Positions 47,301-56,891 of a stretch of DNA of 64,000 nt are shown piece after piece; position 1 is the first letter of the stretch, and each line of letters opens with the position of its first letter. The notes under the pieces were generated by a model. The model was not told the origin of the DNA and searched no databases. It was given only the letters and a program-made list of their open reading frames with translations. Source of the stretch: an uncultured Alphaproteobacteria bacterium (lineage in GTDB: Bacteria > Pseudomonadota > Alphaproteobacteria > HIMB59 > GCA-002718135); the NCBI GenBank assembly GCA_902571865.1, contig CACGDO010000002.1:162193-226192 (forward strand), in the 5' to 3' direction. The translations under genes were made by a program, and so were the position numbers.

Positions 47301-47801
47301 GCCACCACCCCAACTAGCTTTAACAATTACTGGGTAACCAATTTTCTCAACTTCTTTTTCAACACTTTTTAAATTTTCTTTTGTTACAAGAACAGACGGA
47401 ACGGTACCTACCTTTGCTTCTTCCGCAACTTTTTTAGCTTCAGTTTTATTTCCAAACCTTTTTAGTATTTCTTTACTAGGTCCAATAAATGTTATGTCAT
47501 TTTTTTCACACTGCTCAGCCAGTTCAGGACTCTCAGATAAAAATCCATAACCTGGATGGATAGCATCAACCTTTGCATCTTTAGCAATTTTAATAATCGA
47601 GTCTATGTCCAAATATGCTTGAATTGGACCTTTGCCTTCACCAACTAAATAACTTTCATCTGTTTTAAACCGGTGAATAGCAAAACGATCTTCTTTAGAA
47701 TAAATAGCAGCTGTTTTAATACCAGACTCTTCAGCAGCTCTAAAAATTCGAATAGCAATTTCACTTCTGTTTGCTGCTAAAATTTTACCAATCTTTTTCA
47801 T
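44361..47801 (-). CDS. pyc: Pyruvate carboxylase
   Basis: This 1146-residue single-chain enzyme has a biotin carboxylase domain first (about residues 1-450, with KASWGGGGRGMR and EVNPRIQVEH). Next comes the HMGL-like carboxyltransferase (TDTTMRDAHQSLLATRMRT, about residue 550), then the PYC/OADA domain and a C-terminal biotinyl domain with EAMKMET. It makes oxaloacetate from pyruvate, refilling the TCA cycle. The ATG at 47799-47801 is used; a TTG one codon earlier is unlikely. Confidence 0.97.
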   Translation of the reverse strand: MKKIGKILAANRSEIAIRIFRAAEESGIKTAAIYSKEDRFAIHRFKTDESYLVGEGKGPIQAYLDIDSIIKIAKDAKVDAIHPGYGFLSESPELAEQCEKNDITFIGPSKEILKRFGNKTEAKKVAEEAKVGTVPSVLVTKENLKSVEKEVEKIGYPVIVKASWGGGGRGMRVVRSSNELIDQITTAQSESLKAFGKDEVFIEKFLEDAAHIEVQILGDKHGNIIHLFERDCSLQRRHQKIIERAPAHFLENKTREEICNDAIKIAKQVKYFGAGTVEFLFDKKSGEFYFIEVNPRIQVEHTVTEEVTGIDIVKAQIKIAEGEKIGNNPALPKQEDIHLNGFAIQCRVTTEDPLNNFMPDYGKIMTYRSAAGFGVRLDAANASSGSIITPYYDSLLVKVTTWAKHQDDCIKRMDRALREFRIRGVKTNLVFLESLINNRDFLEGNYNTNFVDTKKELYAYNPQKDRASKIVSYLGNIIVNGHNDVSGRVSNNSTVEVQIPISNTKSEKNNYVKDLQTLGPEKFAKKIKETPYTLITDTTMRDAHQSLLATRMRTDDLINIAEYYSENLSNLFSLECWGGATFDTSMRFLKEDPWDRLARLNKKAPNLLKQMLFRGSNAVGYKNYPDNVVKHFIQQSAQAGIDVFRVFDSLNLIDNMRVAIDEVRNQNKICEGTICYTNDVTDPNEKKYTLKYYIDLVKDLEKAGAHIIAIKDMAGLAKPNAIKKLVNEIKQTTDLPIHFHTHDTSGTSSASVLAAIEEKVDIVDLAIDSMSGLTSQPALGSIVSIMKQNHQDPKLDEEAIRTLSLYWEQVRQNYHAFETDFKGGSSDVYLHQMPGGQFTNLKEQARSLGITTDKWGMVANKYAEVNQLFGDIVKVTPSSKIVGDMALYMIANDLSKEDVLDPKKEISFPASVIEFFKGEIGIPHGGFPKELQKKVLGEAKPLTKRPGEVLESVDLDKEAKNLEDEIGMKINQTHLASYLMYPKVFKDYVDHFKEFSDTSILSTELFFYGPQQDKEYTIEIDKGKNLILRYLAKSEVNSNGKCSVFFEINGQPRTIDIENKEFSKNITQRSKADDNNLDHVGSPLPGQVAKIFVQSGSKVIKGDKLLVIEAMKMETTINADKSGTIKSINVASGDNVETKDLLVEIS

Positions 47802-48013
47802 CAAGCCACCATTAAATAAGGATTATTACTTAATATTTTTTCGGGGATGCATCTATATGTTCCTTACTAAATTAGCAAGAGATCAAGGGAATTTAGCCAT
47901 TTTTTAGGATTTGGAAGCAATCATAAATTAATAATAAAATGGAAATTATCGATTTAATATCTGTGCACATATGTCCCTTTATCAGAAAGGTTATTTTATA
48001 TTAATGTCAAATT

Positions 48014-48460
48014 ATGAATTCATTAAATGAAAATATAAGACCTTATCAAAGCTGTTCTAAATCAGTCTTTTTAGTTTTAGGAATTATTTTTATAAGTTGG
48101 ATTTCATTATTCTCTATTTTTCTTATTGTACAAGGTGCATGGCCTGTATCTATATTTCTTGGACTTGAATATCTGATAATTTTTTATTTAATCCGTTTAT
48201 ATTTCAAAGAAAAAAATATTAAGGATGAAATAAACATTAATCAAAAAGAAATATCTATAAGAAAATATAAAGGTGATAAACTTTTACATTCATCTAAATT
48301 CAGCACTTATTGGTCCAAAGTTTTTTTTACAAAATTTAAAAATACTTCCAAGTTATCAATAAGAGAATCAGATAAAGAAACTGAAGTTGCAACTTTCTTG
48401 CATGCTGATTTAAAGGAAAGTTTGTACTTAAGAATTAAAAGACAATTAAGCTATTATTAA
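48014..48460 (+). CDS. DUF2244 family membrane protein
   Basis: This 148-residue protein has two close hydrophobic segments (about residues 20-40 and 45-65) with GAWPVSIFLGLEYLI between them, and a hydrophilic C-terminal half. This matches the DUF2244 pattern often seen near respiratory genes of Alphaproteobacteria. No cytochrome oxidase genes are adjacent here. It overlaps the convergent dapB stop by four bases. Function unknown. Confidence 0.78.
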   Translation: MNSLNENIRPYQSCSKSVFLVLGIIFISWISLFSIFLIVQGAWPVSIFLGLEYLIIFYLIRLYFKEKNIKDEININQKEISIRKYKGDKLLHSSKFSTYWSKVFFTKFKNTSKLSIRESDKETEVATFLHADLKESLYLRIKRQLSYY

Positions 48461-49260
48461 AATAACAAATCATTCATATTGAAAAGACCTGTTTTCTTTT
48501 TAGAAATAAAGATTGCTGCTTCGATGGCACCATCTACAAAAATTGATCGATTATTAGCTTTATGAACTAGATCAACTCTATCATTGGTACCAATAAAACT
48601 TACTGTATGTTCACCTGCAATTTCACCACCTCTTGTAACAGAAAAACCAATGTCACCTTTTTTTCTAGATGATAGTTTTTTAGTACGATCTAAAACTTTT
48701 GATTTATTTAATTTAGTTTTTCTTCCATCAGCTGCATATTCACCCAGAGATAATGCGGTTCCGGAAGGGGCATCTTTTTTATGTTTATGATGAGTCTCAG
48801 CAATCTCAATATCATAATCAGTATCTTTTAAAGCTGATGCTGTTTGTTTTACTAAGTTAAATAATAAGTTAACGCCCAAACTCATGTTGGAAGACATGAG
48901 TATAGGTATTTTTTTAGAATAACTTTTTACTTTCTTTTTTTGTGCATCCGTCATTCCGGTTGTGCCAATAACAACTGCTGTTTTATTTGCAGAGGCGATC
49001 TTAAGATTATCTAAAGTAGACTCAGGTGTTGTAAAATCAATGATAACATTTGCTTCTTTGATTAACTGAGCTGCATTAGCTGTAACTAATTTTGCAGAGT
49101 GTATACTTGAAACTTTGTTTAAAGGTTTGTTTATATCTTTATGTTTTTTGTGTTCAAAACCACCGACAAATTCTAAATTTTTATTTTGTAAAATTTGTTT
49201 CGATATTTCCTGGCCCATTCGGCCAAGACAACCTGCAACTGCTATTTTAATTTTTGCCAT
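48457..49260 (-). CDS. dapB: 4-hydroxy-tetrahydrodipicolinate reductase
   Basis: This 267-residue enzyme has the NAD(P)-binding GCLGRMGQEI at the N-terminus, then VIGTTGMTDAQ, and the DapB signature ETHHKHKKDAPSGTAL (about residues 155-170). It reduces the dapA product in lysine and diaminopimelate synthesis. Its place downstream of dnaJ is common in Alphaproteobacteria. Confidence 0.95.
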   Translation of the reverse strand: MAKIKIAVAGCLGRMGQEISKQILQNKNLEFVGGFEHKKHKDINKPLNKVSSIHSAKLVTANAAQLIKEANVIIDFTTPESTLDNLKIASANKTAVVIGTTGMTDAQKKKVKSYSKKIPILMSSNMSLGVNLLFNLVKQTASALKDTDYDIEIAETHHKHKKDAPSGTALSLGEYAADGRKTKLNKSKVLDRTKKLSSRKKGDIGFSVTRGGEIAGEHTVSFIGTNDRVDLVHKANNRSIFVDGAIEAAIFISKKKTGLFNMNDLLF

Positions 49261-49301
49261 AAAAACTTCTTATACTTTGGTGATTGTAAGTTGAAAAGAA
49301 A

Positions 49302-50435
49302 TTATGTTAAATCTTCCCAGACTTCTTTTAATTTTGAGAAAAAACCTTGCGATTTTGGGCTATGTTTTTTTGATGTCCCACCTTCATTTTCAAACTCTCT
49401 CAAAATATCTTTTTGTTTGCTATTTAGGTTTACTGGTATCTCAACGTTTGCTTGCACATACATATCACCCCTTCTACTTTGTCGAAGTATACTCATTCCT
49501 TTGCCGCGAAGTCTAAATTGTGTCTCAGATTGAGTTCCCGCTGGAATATTAAGTCTGGCTTTTTTTCCCTCTATTGTTGGTACTTCTATTTCACCACCTA
49601 AAATAGCAGTAGTGATTGAAATTGGTATTTCACAAAATAAATTTTCTTCTTCTCTTTCAAAGAGTTTGTCCTTTTGAACTTCAACAAAAATATATAGATC
49701 CCCATTTCCAGCACCTCTTTCACCAGGTTCACCTTCACCGGCTATTCGAATTCTTGTGCCTGTATCAACGCCAGCAGGAATAGTAACAGAAATTGTTTTT
49801 TGCTTTTTTATATTCCCTGTTCCTGAACATTTAAGACATGGATTTTTTATACTTGAACCTTCTCCACCACATGTAGGGCATGGTCTTTCAATTGAAAAGA
49901 ATCCTTGTTGAGATCGAACTTTTCCTGCACCACCGCAAGTAGAACAAGTACTTGGTCCAGATTTATCTGCACTTCCAGTTGCTGCACAAGCATCACAGCC
50001 AACGTATGTAGGTATTCTTATTTGTGGTTTCTTTCCAGTGAAAGCTTCGAACAGTGAAACGGACATATTATAACGAAGATCACTTCCTCTTTGAGGTCCT
50101 CGTCTTCTTGATGATTGTCCCCCAAAACCCCCACCAAAGAACTCTTCAAAGATATCAGAAAAGCCACCTGCAAAATCTCCAAAGCCTTGAGCTCCACCCA
50201 TTCCACCTTGTTTGAAAGCGTCATGTCCATATTGATCATAAGCTGATCTTTTTTCTGAATCTTTTAGAACTTCGTAAGCAGCAGCTGCTTCTTTGAATTT
50301 TCTTTCAGCTGTTTTATCATCCTTGTTACGATCAGGATGATATTTCATGGCCTGTTTTCTATAAGCTTTTTTTATTTCATCTTCACTGGCATTTCGTTGA
50401 ACACCTAGTATCTCATAGAAATCTTTATCAGCCAC
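49302..50435 (-). CDS. dnaJ: Chaperone DnaJ
   Basis: This 377-residue protein has the J-domain HPD motif (YHPDRNKDD), a Gly/Phe-rich segment (about residues 75-115), and four zinc-finger repeats ([32 protein letters not shown]). It delivers substrates to DnaK and stimulates its ATPase. The start is GTG at 50433-50435, after a strong AAGGAGG; an out-of-frame ATG overlaps it. It lies 28 bases after dnaK. Confidence 0.97.
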   Translation of the reverse strand: MADKDFYEILGVQRNASEDEIKKAYRKQAMKYHPDRNKDDKTAERKFKEAAAAYEVLKDSEKRSAYDQYGHDAFKQGGMGGAQGFGDFAGGFSDIFEEFFGGGFGGQSSRRRGPQRGSDLRYNMSVSLFEAFTGKKPQIRIPTYVGCDACAATGSADKSGPSTCSTCGGAGKVRSQQGFFSIERPCPTCGGEGSSIKNPCLKCSGTGNIKKQKTISVTIPAGVDTGTRIRIAGEGEPGERGAGNGDLYIFVEVQKDKLFEREEENLFCEIPISITTAILGGEIEVPTIEGKKARLNIPAGTQSETQFRLRGKGMSILRQSRRGDMYVQANVEIPVNLNSKQKDILREFENEGGTSKKHSPKSQGFFSKLKEVWEDLT

Positions 50436-50463
50436 ATCTCCTCCTTATAAAAATTATGGAGCG

Positions 50464-52386
50464 TTAATCTTTTTTATCTTCGTCTACTTCTTCAAATTCA
50501 GCATCTACAACTTTTTCATCTTTTGTATTATCAGCTGATGGTTCAGCACCAGATGGATCAGGTTGAGGTCCAGCACCTTGAGGGTTTTGTTTATAAATTG
50601 CTTCACCCATTTTAAGAGATGACTGAACAAGTGCTTCAGTTTTAGATTTTATAGCTTCTAAATCCTCACCGTCTTTTACTTTCTTAAGCTCTTCAATATC
50701 CTCTGTGATTTTATTTCTATCTGCTTCAGGAATTTTATCTCCGTGCTCTTTTAAATTCTTTTCAGTTTCATTAATTAAACTATCAGCATGGTTTCTAGTA
50801 TCAACAGCTTCTCTTTTCTTTTTGTCAGCTTCAGCATTTTCTTCTGCTTCTTTGACCATTTTTTCAATCTCTTCGTCTGATAATCCGCCAGAAGCCTGGA
50901 TCTTGATTTGTTGTTCTTTACCAGTTGATTTGTCTTTAGCCGAAACGTTTACAATACCATTTGCATCGATATCAAAAGTTACTTCAATTTGAGGCATTCC
51001 TCTTGCGGCAGGTGGAATACCTACTAAATCAAACTGACCTAGTAATTTGTTATCAGCAGCCATTTCTCTTTCACCTTGAAATACTCTAATTGTTACTGCA
51101 CTCTGATTATCTTCAGCCGTAGAAAATACCTGGCTCTTCTTTGTTGGAATAGTTGTGTTTTTATCAATTAGTTTTGTGAATACACCGCCAAGTGTTTCAA
51201 TACCAAGTGATAAAGGTGTAACATCAAGCAATAAAACATCTTTGACATCACCTTGTAATACGCCTGCTTGGATAGCAGCACCAGATGCAACAACTTCATC
51301 TGGGTTAACACCTTTATTAGGTTCTTTACCAAAGAAGTTTTTTACTATCTCCGTTACTTTAGGCATTCTTGTCATACCGCCAACCAAAATAACATCATCA
51401 ATTTCAGCAGCTTGTAATCCAGCATCTTTGAGTGCCATTTCGCAAGGTTTTAAACTTTGGTTTAAAAGTTCACCTACGATAGCTTCTAGTTTTGCTCTCG
51501 ATAATTTAATCGTTAAATGTTTAGGGCCGGATTGATCAGCAGTAATGAATGGCAAGTTAACTTCTGTTTCAGTAGAACTTGATAATTCAATTTTTGCTTT
51601 CTCAGCTGCCTCTTTCAAACGTTGAAGGGCGAGTTTATCTGAACGTAAATCAATACCATTATCTTTTTTGAATTCATCAGCAAGATAATCAATAATTTTA
51701 AGATCAAAATCTTCACCGCCAAGGTGCGTATCGCCATTGGTTGATTTAACTTCAAAAACACCGTCGCCTATTTCTAAAATGGAAATATCAAATGTACCTC
51801 CACCAAGATCATAAACAGCAACAGTACCAGTTTTCTTTTTATCTAAACCATATGCTAACGCTGCAGCAGTAGGCTCGTTAATAATTCTTAAAACTTCTAG
51901 TCCAGCTATTTTTCCAGCATCTTTTGTTGCTTGTCTTTGAGCATCATTGAAATATGCAGGAACTGTTATAACTGCTTGTGTAACAGTATCTCCTAAATAA
52001 GACTCTGCAGTCTCTTTCATTTTTTGTAAGATAAATGCACTAATTTGACTTGGACTATATTTATCTCCACGTGCCTCTACCCAAGCATCACCGTTATCAC
52101 CTTTTACTATTTTATAAGGTACTAATCCGCTATCAGACTTAACCGCTTCATCCTCAAATGTTCTTCCAATTAATCTTTTTATGGCAAATAAAGTATTTTC
52201 AGAATTAGTTACTGCTTGTCTTTTAGCTGATTGTCCAACAAGTTTTTCTTTTGTGTCACTGAATGCTACCATTGATGGGGTTGTTCTTCCACCTTCAGAG
52301 TTTTCAATTACTTTTGCTTCCTTACCGTCCATCACTGCAACGCAGGAGTTTGTAGTACCTAAATCAATACCAATTACTTTTGCCAT
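50464..52386 (-). CDS. dnaK: Chaperone DnaK (Hsp70)
   Basis: This 640-residue protein has the N-terminal ATPase signatures [25 protein letters not shown] and [10 protein letters not shown], a substrate-binding domain, and an acidic C-terminal lid ending EEVDEDKKD, the EEVD-type end expected for this family. It folds proteins with DnaJ and GrpE. A sigma-32-like promoter lies upstream (52439-52466), and a 5-bp hairpin (52416-52429) near the predicted mRNA start may stabilise the transcript. Confidence 0.98.
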   Translation of the reverse strand: MAKVIGIDLGTTNSCVAVMDGKEAKVIENSEGGRTTPSMVAFSDTKEKLVGQSAKRQAVTNSENTLFAIKRLIGRTFEDEAVKSDSGLVPYKIVKGDNGDAWVEARGDKYSPSQISAFILQKMKETAESYLGDTVTQAVITVPAYFNDAQRQATKDAGKIAGLEVLRIINEPTAAALAYGLDKKKTGTVAVYDLGGGTFDISILEIGDGVFEVKSTNGDTHLGGEDFDLKIIDYLADEFKKDNGIDLRSDKLALQRLKEAAEKAKIELSSSTETEVNLPFITADQSGPKHLTIKLSRAKLEAIVGELLNQSLKPCEMALKDAGLQAAEIDDVILVGGMTRMPKVTEIVKNFFGKEPNKGVNPDEVVASGAAIQAGVLQGDVKDVLLLDVTPLSLGIETLGGVFTKLIDKNTTIPTKKSQVFSTAEDNQSAVTIRVFQGEREMAADNKLLGQFDLVGIPPAARGMPQIEVTFDIDANGIVNVSAKDKSTGKEQQIKIQASGGLSDEEIEKMVKEAEENAEADKKKREAVDTRNHADSLINETEKNLKEHGDKIPEADRNKITEDIEELKKVKDGEDLEAIKSKTEALVQSSLKMGEAIYKQNPQGAGPQPDPSGAEPSADNTKDEKVVDAEFEEVDEDKKD

Positions 52387-52438
52387 ATTTTTTATCCTCT
52401 TTACTTAATTATTTACCAATAAACATTGGCTACATTAG

Positions 52439-52466
52439 ATATGGGAAAAAAGTTTTAAAATACAAG
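52439..52466 (-). promoter_or_regulatory. Sigma-32 (RpoH)-type promoter of dnaKJ
   Basis: On the minus strand CTTGTA (52461-52466) and CCCATAT (52439-52445) are separated by 15 bases. This is a good heat shock promoter match. It lies within the 125-base grpE-dnaK gap and would start transcription near 52430, so dnaK and dnaJ need not depend on the hrcA-grpE transcript. Confidence 0.7.
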
Positions 52467-52511
52467 GATGTTCCCGATTAATATTAAAAAAAACAAGTAA
52501 TTTAGGGCTTT

Positions 52512-53183
52512 TTATGACTTTTCTTTACTCTCATTTTCAGGATTGTCTTCTTCTTGTTCTCCTGAGGGTTCTTCTGTTTTAGCGACTTGTTTTTTGGAAA
52601 CCCCAACCATTGCTGCTCTTAATAAACGATCGTGCATTGTATAGCCAGATTGGATTTCTTGTACTACTGTTCCTTCTTCTACATCATTATTTTCAACTTC
52701 CATCATAGCTTGATGAAAATTATGATCAAATTTTTGATTTAAAGTTTCAATTTTTTTGACCCCGTGTTTTTCAAGATTACTTTTATATTCTTTAAGTACC
52801 ATTTTTAAACCATCAATAAGATTTTTTATACTTTCTGGATGATTTTCATCTTCTGGTAAAGCATCTAGCGCTCTTTCTAGATTATCTCCTGGCGATAGAA
52901 TATCTCTTGCTAAATTTATGCTACCAAACTTTATCGTTTCAACTTTTTCTCGTTCAAATCTTTTTCTAAGATTTTCCATTTCAGCAAGTAATCGGATTTT
53001 TTCTTCTTTTAGTGTTTCAATTTCTTTTTCTAAACTATCTTCTTCTGTATTTTCATATTCACTTGTCTCTTCTGTATCTGTGTTTTCTTCATTATCATTA
53101 TTATCTTCTTCATTTTCAATATTCTCAGAATCAGGTTCTTTAATATCTTCTTGTTGGTTATCTTCTTCTTTTTTCTCAATCAT
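52512..53183 (-). CDS. grpE: Nucleotide exchange factor GrpE
   Basis: This 223-residue protein has a very acidic N-terminus (about residues 1-50), a coiled coil including EEKIRLLAEMENLRKRFERE, and a C-terminal domain ending GYTMHDRLLRAAMVGVSK, the GrpE signature. It releases ADP from DnaK. The start shares a base with the hrcA stop (TAATG). Confidence 0.95.
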   Translation of the reverse strand: MIEKKEEDNQQEDIKEPDSENIENEEDNNDNEENTDTEETSEYENTEEDSLEKEIETLKEEKIRLLAEMENLRKRFEREKVETIKFGSINLARDILSPGDNLERALDALPEDENHPESIKNLIDGLKMVLKEYKSNLEKHGVKKIETLNQKFDHNFHQAMMEVENNDVEEGTVVQEIQSGYTMHDRLLRAAMVGVSKKQVAKTEEPSGEQEEDNPENESKEKS

Positions 53184-54229
53184 TAATCAATCACCTTTCC
53201 AATAATTTTTGACGTATAATCAACAAGTGGAACAATTTTGGAATAGTTTAACCTTGTTGGACCAACTACGCCTATAGCCCCAATAATTTCTTGATCATTA
53301 TTTTTATATGGGGCCATTACCATAGAAAGACCAGAGTGTTTAAACAAAAAATTTTTAGATCCGATAAAAATTTGAACACCTTTTGCCTTTCCTGCAGTTT
53401 CTAGTATATCTACAAAACTAGATTTTTTCTCAATTTCATCAAAAAGATTTCTGATTTGATCTAAATCTTTTGAAACTATTTCATCTTTTAATAAGTTTGA
53501 TTGACCATGAAGAAAAATGTAAGGATTTTTACTATTAGGCTGAGTTTCAATAATACCTTGTTGAATTAATTTTGAAGAAATTGACTCTAACTCATTTTGT
53601 GAATTTTTTATATCTGTTTGTATTAATCTTTTTATTTGTGAAATGTTTTTATTGGTAAACTTTGATGTAAGATAATTGGAAGCCTGTATCAATAATGAAC
53701 TATTATATTTACCATTATCTTCAATGATGCGATTTTCTACTTCTCCGTTCTCATAAGCAAGAATCAGCATTAATTGACTACTGTTTAATCTTATAAACTC
53801 AACGTGCTTCAAGTTTTTTTGAAATTTTGGTGCGATAACTATTCCAGCATAACTTGATAACCCTGAAATAGCTTTAGAAGCAACATCGAGAACCTCCTCA
53901 TAAGATTTGCCCTTAGTTAAACACTGCTGTTTAATATTCTCTTTATCTACTTTAGATATTCTTCCAAATTCTAACAGTCCATCAACAAAAAATCTCATGC
54001 CTTTTTCAGTAGGCATTCTTCCTGCTGATCTATGTGGAGCGTACAAAAGCCCTTCTTTTTGCAAATTTGATAAAATAGATCTAATAGATGCTGAAGAAAG
54101 ATTTAAGCCCCCCATCTTCATAATTGTTTCTGATCCTGCTGGCGACCCAGTTTTAAGATATGACTCAACTAATTTTTTAAAAATTAATTTCGATCTATCA
54201 TTAATTTGTGCATATAAATTATCAGACAT
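53183..54229 (-). CDS. hrcA: Heat-inducible transcription repressor HrcA
   Basis: This 348-residue protein has an N-terminal winged-helix region with GLNLSSASIRSILSNLQKEGLL (core SSASIRSILSNL), followed by PHRSAGRMPTEKG and the HrcA-type sensor domain. HrcA represses chaperone operons by binding CIRCE. No CIRCE sequence is visible upstream of hrcA, dnaK or any other gene here, so its target, perhaps groESL, should lie elsewhere. It diverges from rph with 47 bases between starts. Confidence 0.94.
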   Translation of the reverse strand: MSDNLYAQINDRSKLIFKKLVESYLKTGSPAGSETIMKMGGLNLSSASIRSILSNLQKEGLLYAPHRSAGRMPTEKGMRFFVDGLLEFGRISKVDKENIKQQCLTKGKSYEEVLDVASKAISGLSSYAGIVIAPKFQKNLKHVEFIRLNSSQLMLILAYENGEVENRIIEDNGKYNSSLLIQASNYLTSKFTNKNISQIKRLIQTDIKNSQNELESISSKLIQQGIIETQPNSKNPYIFLHGQSNLLKDEIVSKDLDQIRNLFDEIEKKSSFVDILETAGKAKGVQIFIGSKNFLFKHSGLSMVMAPYKNNDQEIIGAIGVVGPTRLNYSKIVPLVDYTSKIIGKVID

Positions 54230-54276
54230 AAGAATTTTATTTAAAAATAATAATTATCTACTATTATTAAATTTAT

Positions 54277-54987
54277 ATGAGAAAAGATAGATCCTTCAAT
54301 CAAATGCGTGAAATTTCATTTGAGAAAGATATAAATATTCATGCTGATGGTTCATGCTTAGTAAAATTTGGGAACACACATGTCCTTTGTCTTGCAACAA
54401 TTGATGAAAAAGTTCCTCACTGGTTAAGGAATACTGGAAAAGGTTGGGTTACAGCAGAATATGGTATGTTACCAAGGTCAACAAATACTAGAATGGACAG
54501 AGAGGCTGCAAAAGGAAAGCAGTCGGGTAGGACGCAAGAAATACAAAGATTAATTGGGCGTAGCTTAAGATCAATTGTGGATCTTTCAAACCTTGGAGAG
54601 CGTCAAATAAAAATAGACTGTGATGTAATTCAAGCAGATGGCGGGACAAGAACTGCTTCTATCAGTGGTGGTTTTATTTCTTTATATCTGGCTATAGAAA
54701 AATTAAAAAATAATTATAATCTCCAAAAACCAATTATCAAAAACTTTATAGGAGCAGTATCAACTGGTATAGTGGAAAATAAAGCATTATTGGATCTAGA
54801 TTATAGGGAAGACTCAGAAGCTCAAGTAGATGCAAATTTTGTAATTTGTGATTCAGATGAAATATCTGAAATTCAAGTTACTGGTGAAGAATTTTTTTTC
54901 AATGATGCTCAATTTACAGAAATGTTTTCACTAGCAAAAATTGGAGTTAAAGAGATAATTTCTAAACAAAAAGAGGCTTTGAAATAA
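54277..54987 (+). CDS. rph: Ribonuclease PH
   Basis: This 236-residue phosphorolytic exonuclease matures tRNA 3' ends. The start MRKDRSFNQMREISFE is typical, and RSIVDLSNLGERQIKIDCDVIQADGGTRTASI carries the active-site motif (core CDVIQADGGTRTAS). It diverges from hrcA and is followed one base later by rdgB, the usual alphaproteobacterial arrangement. Confidence 0.96.
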   Translation: MRKDRSFNQMREISFEKDINIHADGSCLVKFGNTHVLCLATIDEKVPHWLRNTGKGWVTAEYGMLPRSTNTRMDREAAKGKQSGRTQEIQRLIGRSLRSIVDLSNLGERQIKIDCDVIQADGGTRTASISGGFISLYLAIEKLKNNYNLQKPIIKNFIGAVSTGIVENKALLDLDYREDSEAQVDANFVICDSDEISEIQVTGEEFFFNDAQFTEMFSLAKIGVKEIISKQKEALK

Positions 54988-54988
54988 A

Positions 54989-55570
54989 TTGAGGCAATTA
55001 TTATTTTTTTCAAATAATAATAATAAAATAATTGAAATTAAAAAAATTTTTAACAAATTTAATCTAGAACTTATTTCATTAAATGATCTAAATATAAGTG
55101 AAGAGCCTGAAGAAAACGGTCAGACTTTCGAAGAAAATGCAAAAATCAAATCAGAATATGGATTTAATAAAACTGGCATTCCTTGTTTTGCCGATGACTC
55201 AGGAATATGTATTGAAAGCTTAAATTGGGAACCAGGCGTTCTTTCAAAAAGATTTTTAAATAATTTCAAAAGCAATAAGGCTTGTTTTGAAAGTGTTATT
55301 AAAAGTACTAAAAAAAATAGTGAACGAAATGCTTACTTTAAAACTTCAATAAGCCTAACATTTAAAGAGAATCAAAACGTAATATTTAATGGAAAAATTG
55401 ATGGAAAAATTTCTGAAGAAGCTAAGGGTAAATTTGGTTTTGGCTATGATCCAATTTTCATTCCTAAAAATTATAAAAAAACATTGGCGGAATTAAGCAC
55501 TAAAGAAAAAAATGGAATTAGCCATAGGTCTATAGCTGTAACAAAATTGATTAACTTTTTAATTAATTAA
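54989..55570 (+). CDS. rdgB: XTP/dITP diphosphatase (Ham1/RdgB)
   Basis: This 193-residue protein has the Ham1 start FFSNNNNKIIEIKKIF and the motifs FADDSGICIESLNWEPGV (core ADDSGI) and GFGYDPIFIP. SHRS near the end is also typical. It removes non-canonical purine nucleotides from the pool. The start is TTG at 54989, as no in-frame ATG fits the family start. The hemW gene often found next is absent here. Confidence 0.93.
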   Translation: MRQLLFFSNNNNKIIEIKKIFNKFNLELISLNDLNISEEPEENGQTFEENAKIKSEYGFNKTGIPCFADDSGICIESLNWEPGVLSKRFLNNFKSNKACFESVIKSTKKNSERNAYFKTSISLTFKENQNVIFNGKIDGKISEEAKGKFGFGYDPIFIPKNYKKTLAELSTKEKNGISHRSIAVTKLINFLIN

Positions 55571-56891
55571 TCACAAAAGAATTTCCGTTATTTATTTTTA
55601 AGATGTTAAGATCTCTTTCGATCATATTATTTTTAAAATAAAAGTTGCCATCAACGCCATTAAATTTTTTATTGGGATTATTTAATAGTTTTTCTACATC
55701 GCTAAGTTTATATTCTCTTGAATAAATGAAATTTATTAAACCAATTAAATCATACGGAAGTGTTGAGATTCTTAAAAATTCATCATCATATATGTCAATA
55801 TAATTACTAATTATGTTTGTTCTTCTTGACTCAGGAACACCTGGAAATATAGCTCCTTGCAAAGAGGGTTCGAAGAAAAAAGTTTTATCATCTATTACTC
55901 CGGTTCCCATAAATTGTACAATATTAGGGTCTATATCATAATATGGTAGAAGAGGTGCAACTTGTAATAAATTCAAACCATAATCAGCGATCAAAATATG
56001 TGTAAAATCGTAGTCATTTGTAGTTTTAAATCTTTCTAATTTTTTTAATCGTTTTTTTGATCTTTCATCTTTTTTGGAAGATAAAATTTGTTTTTGTCTA
56101 TTCAATTCATATTTTCTTAATTCATATTTACCCAATTCTTTTATTGATTCTCTTACATTTGATAGTTCGTCTTTATATGAAGATCTGTTTACTAATATTG
56201 CTGGGCTTTCAAAAATTATATCATCAATTAGACTATTTATTAAATATCCATATTCATTTTCAGGATAAAGAAGCGCAACTTTTGCATCATCATTTAAATA
56301 TGACATAAGTTGTGAAAGTTCATTTTGTGGAAAAAAATTTATTAAATAAACACAATCTTTTGCTAGTGAAGATTTAGAGGAGTATGAAAAAAATATTACT
56401 TCATGAGTACAATAATTGTTTAAAAGCCTTGAATACTTGGATTGAATTGGTCCTAGAAAAATCTTCCCAGGTAATAGATTTTTTTCTATAATTTTTTTTA
56501 GATCATTTTCATTTTCAAAAAATTCTATTTGTATAACAACATCATTTATACCAAGGTTATAAATTCCCATTTCATAGGTGTTCAAGAATTGTTTTGTTGT
56601 TTTTTTATCATCATCTTTTGCAAATAAAGCAATAATCTTTTTATCTAAAACAACATCTTTCAAATTCTTTTTTTGCTTGTCTTGTATGCTTTCTTTTTTT
56701 TCAATTACTTTTTTTTTACTTTTAGTATCAATTGATTTTTCAGAAATAGTTGTTTCTTGAGTATTTTTTGTATCTTCTTTAGATAAATTTACTGGAGTAC
56801 ATGAAATTATAAATATAAATATATAAATAATGAATAATATTATTAATGGTCTCTCAATTGTAGCAACACCTATTGGGAATTTAGATGACAT
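55563..56891 (-). CDS. LpoA-like lipoprotein (penicillin-binding protein activator / leucine-binding fold)
   Basis: This 442-residue protein has a long hydrophobic signal segment (about residues 14-31) ending in the lipobox FIISC. A charged Lys/Glu linker follows, and then a periplasmic-binding-protein-like body with IALFAKDDDKK, VALLYPENEYGYLI and FMGTGVIDDKTFF. Alphaproteobacterial LpoA-like proteins next to rsmI have this layout and are thought to aid peptidoglycan synthesis. The only plausible start puts its first 20 codons antisense inside rsmI. Sequence divergence makes the family call moderate. Confidence 0.75.
   Translation of the reverse strand: MSSKFPIGVATIERPLIILFIIYIFIFIISCTPVNLSKEDTKNTQETTISEKSIDTKSKKKVIEKKESIQDKQKKNLKDVVLDKKIIALFAKDDDKKTTKQFLNTYEMGIYNLGINDVVIQIEFFENENDLKKIIEKNLLPGKIFLGPIQSKYSRLLNNYCTHEVIFFSYSSKSSLAKDCVYLINFFPQNELSQLMSYLNDDAKVALLYPENEYGYLINSLIDDIIFESPAILVNRSSYKDELSNVRESIKELGKYELRKYELNRQKQILSSKKDERSKKRLKKLERFKTTNDYDFTHILIADYGLNLLQVAPLLPYYDIDPNIVQFMGTGVIDDKTFFFEPSLQGAIFPGVPESRRTNIISNYIDIYDDEFLRISTLPYDLIGLINFIYSREYKLSDVEKLLNNPNKKFNGVDGNFYFKNNMIERDLNILKINNGNSFVIN

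Noticed and set aside
47805..48013. Very short open frames between pyc and the DUF2244 gene
   Set aside because: The two plus-strand candidates are about 16 and 21 codons, with no ribosome binding site or recognisable content; the gap probably holds only promoters.
51155..51535. Antisense open frame within dnaK
   Set aside because: Length is explained by the codon bias of dnaK on the other strand; no signals for expression.
52387..54276. CIRCE operator near grpE, dnaK or hrcA
   Set aside because: No TTAGCACTC-N9-GAGTGCTAA or close variant is seen in the 125-base grpE-dnaK gap or the 47 bases upstream of hrcA.
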